From Puniceicoccaceae bacterium (GTDB lineage Bacteria > Verrucomicrobiota > Verrucomicrobiia > Opitutales > Coraliomargaritaceae), in the NCBI GenBank assembly GCA_003567255.1, contig PWZW01000028.1, positions 1 through 16,163 on the forward strand: DNA of 16,163 nucleotides, written 5' to 3'. Shown piece by piece: positions 13,627-16,163 of the stretch; within the stretch, counting starts at the first letter, position 1; every line of letters starts with the position of its first letter. Position numbers and translations under genes: made by a program. Below the pieces are notes generated by a model. It ran no database searches and was not told where the DNA came from. It saw nothing but the letters and a program-made list of their open reading frames with translations.

Positions 13627-15059
13627 CTCTGCTTTCCAACCTTCCCTTCATCTTTCTGGCAATTTTTGCCTTGGGTGCCTGCATCTTTGTCCACGAAATG
13701 GGGCACTTTCTCGCGGCGCGCAAACGCGGGCTTAAAGTGGACCGTTTTTCCATTGGCATAGGCCCGAGAATTTTTGGATGGGAACGGGGTGGTGTGGACT
13801 ATCGGCTCTCGCTCTTTCCGATCGGCGGCTATGTTTCTCTTCCTCAGCTCGCAGATATGGGGCGGCTTGAAGGTGGTGATGACGATGAGAAAGCCGAACC
13901 CCTCCCCCCAATATCCTACACGGACAAGATGATTGTGACCGTGATGGGAGCCGTTTTTAACGTACTCTTTGCCTTGGTACTCTCATTGGTGCTTTGGGGT
14001 GTCGGTCGCGAAATGCCCGTCAACGCAAACTCCACCGTTATAGGACACGTTGCCCAGCAAGTGGTCGCCAGTGATGGCAGCGTCGTCCCCGGCCCGGCAA
14101 GGGAAGCTGGTCTGCAGCCAGGAGACCGGATCACCCGAGTGGATGGCCAAAGGGTTAATGATTCGATGGCCGTCTTCAACTCTATCATGACGGGATTTGG
14201 CATTGCTGAAGACGGTCGGCGCAAAGTGGACATCGAGCTGGTACGCGGCGAACAAACCCTGACAAAAACGGTTTACCCGATCCTTCGGACTAGCGAAGCA
14301 ATCCGGGATATTGGCATATCTCAAAGTTCACCCGTTGTCATCGACAGGCTGACGGCAGGGCGTCCGGCGGAGCGAGCCGGGTTTATGGAGGGGGACAAAC
14401 TCGTTTCCGTCGATGGTGTGCCCGTCGTTTCCTTAGGCTTCTTTCTTGATTACCTGTCCACCCGCGAAGGGACGCCGATGGAATTGACGGTGCAGCGGGG
14501 CGATGATCTTTACAGCGCACCTGTCGCTCCGGTCCGCACGCCAGAAGCTGATTACCCGATCATCGGCTTCCGCCCGACCCAAATAACCGAACGGATTCAC
14601 CAAAATCCGGTGGAGCAAATCACCGGAATGGTGCGCACCATTCAGCAAACGCTCACGGCGCTCTTTCATCACCAGTCCGATGTGAAAGTACGCAACCTCA
14701 GCGGGCCAGCTGGCATCGTGCACGCCATTCATCAAACCGCCCAAATAGGCCTCACTCAGGCGCTATGGCTTATCATCTTTATCAACATAAATCTGGCGAT
14801 TCTTAACCTGCTCCCCATCCCGGTGCTTGACGGCGGGCACATGGTTTTTGCAACCATCGCAAAAATTCGTGGCAAGGCCCTCCCTCGTCGCTTTTTGGAG
14901 ACGATTCAGGGGGCTTTTGTCATCTTACTTCTCTCTTTTATGATTTATGTGACGGTTTTTGACGTCCAACGCATTGCTGACTTCTATGGCCAAAGCTCGC
15001 CTCCGGCAGAGACTGCGCCAGAACCTTCCGCAAGCGATGTGGAGGACGCCAACGAATAA
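13623..15059 (+). CDS. rseP: RIP metalloprotease RseP (site-2 protease family)
   Basis: This 478-residue intramembrane zinc protease cleaves membrane-embedded anti-sigma factors or signal peptides in envelope stress control. The first helix holds HEMGH (His24, Glu25, His28). A second membrane segment follows at about 104-127. Two PDZ domains are visible: roughly 135-215 (AREAGLQPGDRITRVDGQRV) and 230-300 (AERAGFMEGDKLVSVDGVPV). The conserved GPAGI (361-365) and NLLPIPVLDGGH (395-406, Asp403 as third zinc ligand) lie near the C-terminal helices. The protein ends in an acidic Pro/Glu/Ala tail. An acidic insert, EGGDDDEKAEP (83-93), precedes the first PDZ. It is coupled to dxr by a 4-bp overlap; ispG starts 13 bp later. 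The target anti-sigma factor is not in view. Confidence 0.96.
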   Translation: MTLLSNLPFIFLAIFALGACIFVHEMGHFLAARKRGLKVDRFSIGIGPRIFGWERGGVDYRLSLFPIGGYVSLPQLADMGRLEGGDDDEKAEPLPPISYTDKMIVTVMGAVFNVLFALVLSLVLWGVGREMPVNANSTVIGHVAQQVVASDGSVVPGPAREAGLQPGDRITRVDGQRVNDSMAVFNSIMTGFGIAEDGRRKVDIELVRGEQTLTKTVYPILRTSEAIRDIGISQSSPVVIDRLTAGRPAERAGFMEGDKLVSVDGVPVVSLGFFLDYLSTREGTPMELTVQRGDDLYSAPVAPVRTPEADYPIIGFRPTQITERIHQNPVEQITGMVRTIQQTLTALFHHQSDVKVRNLSGPAGIVHAIHQTAQIGLTQALWLIIFININLAILNLLPIPVLDGGHMVFATIAKIRGKALPRRFLETIQGAFVILLLSFMIYVTVFDVQRIADFYGQSSPPAETAPEPSASDVEDANE

Positions 15060-15061
15060 AC

Positions 15062-15066
15062 AAGGG
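15062..15066 (+). promoter_or_regulatory. Ribosome binding site of ispG
   Basis: AAGGG lies six bases before the ATG at 15073, in the 13-bp gap after the rseP stop. It is one of the few convincing Shine-Dalgarno matches in the window and fixes the ispG start. Confidence 0.6.
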
Positions 15067-15072
15067 CTCACC

Positions 15073-16163
15073 ATGAATCTTGCTCACCTTCCGTACTGCA
15101 ATTCGCGCTTTCAAGCCAAGCGTCGTTCCACCCGTGAGGTTAAGGTAGGCGACCTTGGAATCGGTGGATCCAACCCCATACGTATCCAATCCATGACCAC
15201 GAGTGACACGCGCGACGTGGCTGCGACCGTCAAGCAGACGCTTGCTCTGGCAGAAGTCGGTTGTGAAATTGTGCGCATAACAGCGCCAAATAAAGCCGCA
15301 GCCGCTGCACTAGGTGAAATATCCCGCGAACTGCGTGCTGCTGGTTGCACGGTACCGCTCGTCGCCGATATCCACTTTCTCCCGCAAGCAGCGATGGAGG
15401 CGGTGAAGCACGTTGAAAAAGTCCGTATTAATCCAGGTAACTACGCGGACAAAAAGAAATTCAAGGTAGCGTCCTACTCAGACGAAGCGTACGCCGAAGA
15501 GCTGGAACGGCTGCACGAAGCCTTTTCTCCGATTGTTTTGCGCTGTAAAGAACTCGGACGAGCCATGCGTATCGGAACCAACCACGGGTCGCTCTCTGAT
15601 CGCATCATGAATCGCTACGGAGACACCCCGCAAGGGATGGTGGAAAGCGCCCTCGAGTTTATCCGCATCGCAGAAAGCCACAACTACCGCGAAATCATCC
15701 TATCGATGAAGGCGAGTAATCCGAAGGTAATGATCGAGGCCTATCGCCTGGCCGCCGCGCGCATGGCTGAAGAAGGCATGGCCTATCCGCTTCATCTTGG
15801 CGTCACGGAAGCGGGAGACGGCGAAGATGCCAGAGTCAAAAGCGCCATTGGAATTGGAGCGCTCCTGAATGATGGCTTGGGCGACACGATACGTGTATCA
15901 CTGACAGAAGACTCGGTTTACGAGATCCCCGTCGCACAAAGTCTGGCAGAAAAAGCGACCAAGCTCTGGCAACGCGACGACCCGCTCCCTGTCAACGAGC
16001 GCGCGCGCGATGCGATCGACCCTTATAGCTTTGAGAAGCGTGTGGCACAGCCCATACAGCTTACCTCGAAATGTACCCTCGGGGGGGAAGCCCCGCCTGC
16101 GGTTTTTGTAAAGACTCCCCTTCCGGTGAGTGAATACGCGAAAATAATCCCCGAAGTATGCTC
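15073..16163 (+). CDS. ispG: 4-hydroxy-3-methylbut-2-enyl diphosphate synthase, long form (partial)
   Basis: The first 363 residues are visible; the frame is still open at the right edge. IspG (GcpE) converts MEcPP to HMBPP in the MEP pathway using a [4Fe-4S] cluster. The TIM-barrel part shows RREVK-like STREVKVGDLGIGG, NPIRIQSMTTSDTRD, LVADIHFLP, KVRINPGNYADKKK, AMRIGTNHGSLSDRI, LHLGVTEAGDGEDARVKSAI and GALLNDGLGDTIRVSLTEDS. Short-form IspG (E. coli, 372 residues) has its CPxC cluster motif soon after GDT-x-R-x-S-L. Here about 90 residues follow that block (Gly270 onward) without CPxC, so this is the long, three-domain type known from Chlamydia, plants and Bacteroidota. It is the last visible gene of the uppS operon. 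Confidence 0.95.
   Translation, partial: MNLAHLPYCNSRFQAKRRSTREVKVGDLGIGGSNPIRIQSMTTSDTRDVAATVKQTLALAEVGCEIVRITAPNKAAAAALGEISRELRAAGCTVPLVADIHFLPQAAMEAVKHVEKVRINPGNYADKKKFKVASYSDEAYAEELERLHEAFSPIVLRCKELGRAMRIGTNHGSLSDRIMNRYGDTPQGMVESALEFIRIAESHNYREIILSMKASNPKVMIEAYRLAAARMAEEGMAYPLHLGVTEAGDGEDARVKSAIGIGALLNDGLGDTIRVSLTEDSVYEIPVAQSLAEKATKLWQRDDPLPVNERARDAIDPYSFEKRVAQPIQLTSKCTLGGEAPPAVFVKTPLPVSEYAKIIPEVC

Overview
The window looks like a chromosomal segment of a Gram-negative bacterium from the Verrucomicrobiota, probably near Opitutae/Puniceicoccales. This placement is inferred from gene content, not from a database search. It rests on a fused LpxC-FabZ protein next to LpxA, a DUF5069 protein, a divergent CdsA signature (KDSG...PGIGGAFDLSD), a long-form IspG, and intergenic palindromic repeats together with a REP-associated tyrosine transposase (RAYT).

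Layout. Positions 1-74 hold the start of a minus-strand membrane protein that resembles the YgjV family. Positions 75-1097 contain no convincing gene but are rich in inverted repeats, including a tandem pair of 132-bp units (589-720 and 725-856). Each unit is a chain of short hairpins. Then, on the minus strand, come a DUF5069 protein (1098-1574), a Maf nucleotide pyrophosphatase overlapping the end of a TolC-like outer-membrane protein (1900-3902), lpxA (4038-4814) and the lpxC-fabZ fusion (4858-6198). A plus-strand RAYT (6318-7322) lies between lpxC-fabZ and minus-strand purH (7400-8947). A small cupin (9086-9430, plus) converges on a TauE/SafE-DsbD_2 type membrane protein (9445-10161, minus), followed by a pterin-4a-carbinolamine dehydratase (10286-10570, minus). 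From 10779 to the right edge a compact plus-strand operon runs uppS-cdsA-dxr-rseP-ispG, with two ATGA overlaps; ispG runs off the window.

How the genes fit together. Most of the window is envelope biogenesis. LpxA and LpxC catalyse the first two steps of lipid A synthesis, and the fused FabZ supplies the fatty-acid elongation dehydratase. UppS makes the undecaprenyl carrier for peptidoglycan and glycans. CdsA makes CDP-diacylglycerol. Dxr and IspG belong to the MEP pathway that feeds UppS. RseP is an intramembrane protease of envelope stress control. TolC is an outer-membrane export channel. PurH, Maf and the pterin dehydratase are metabolic or housekeeping genes.

The most interesting part is the non-coding repeat region. 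Its hairpins are short and mostly have 3-nt loops. Two stems show compensatory changes between the tandem copies. One hairpin in each copy is directly preceded by GTAG, and another nearby hairpin by GGAG, the tetranucleotides known to mark REP hairpins used by RAYT proteins. A RAYT gene lies 5.5 kb away. I see no CRISPR array, tRNA or rRNA, and no evident defence or toxin-antitoxin system.
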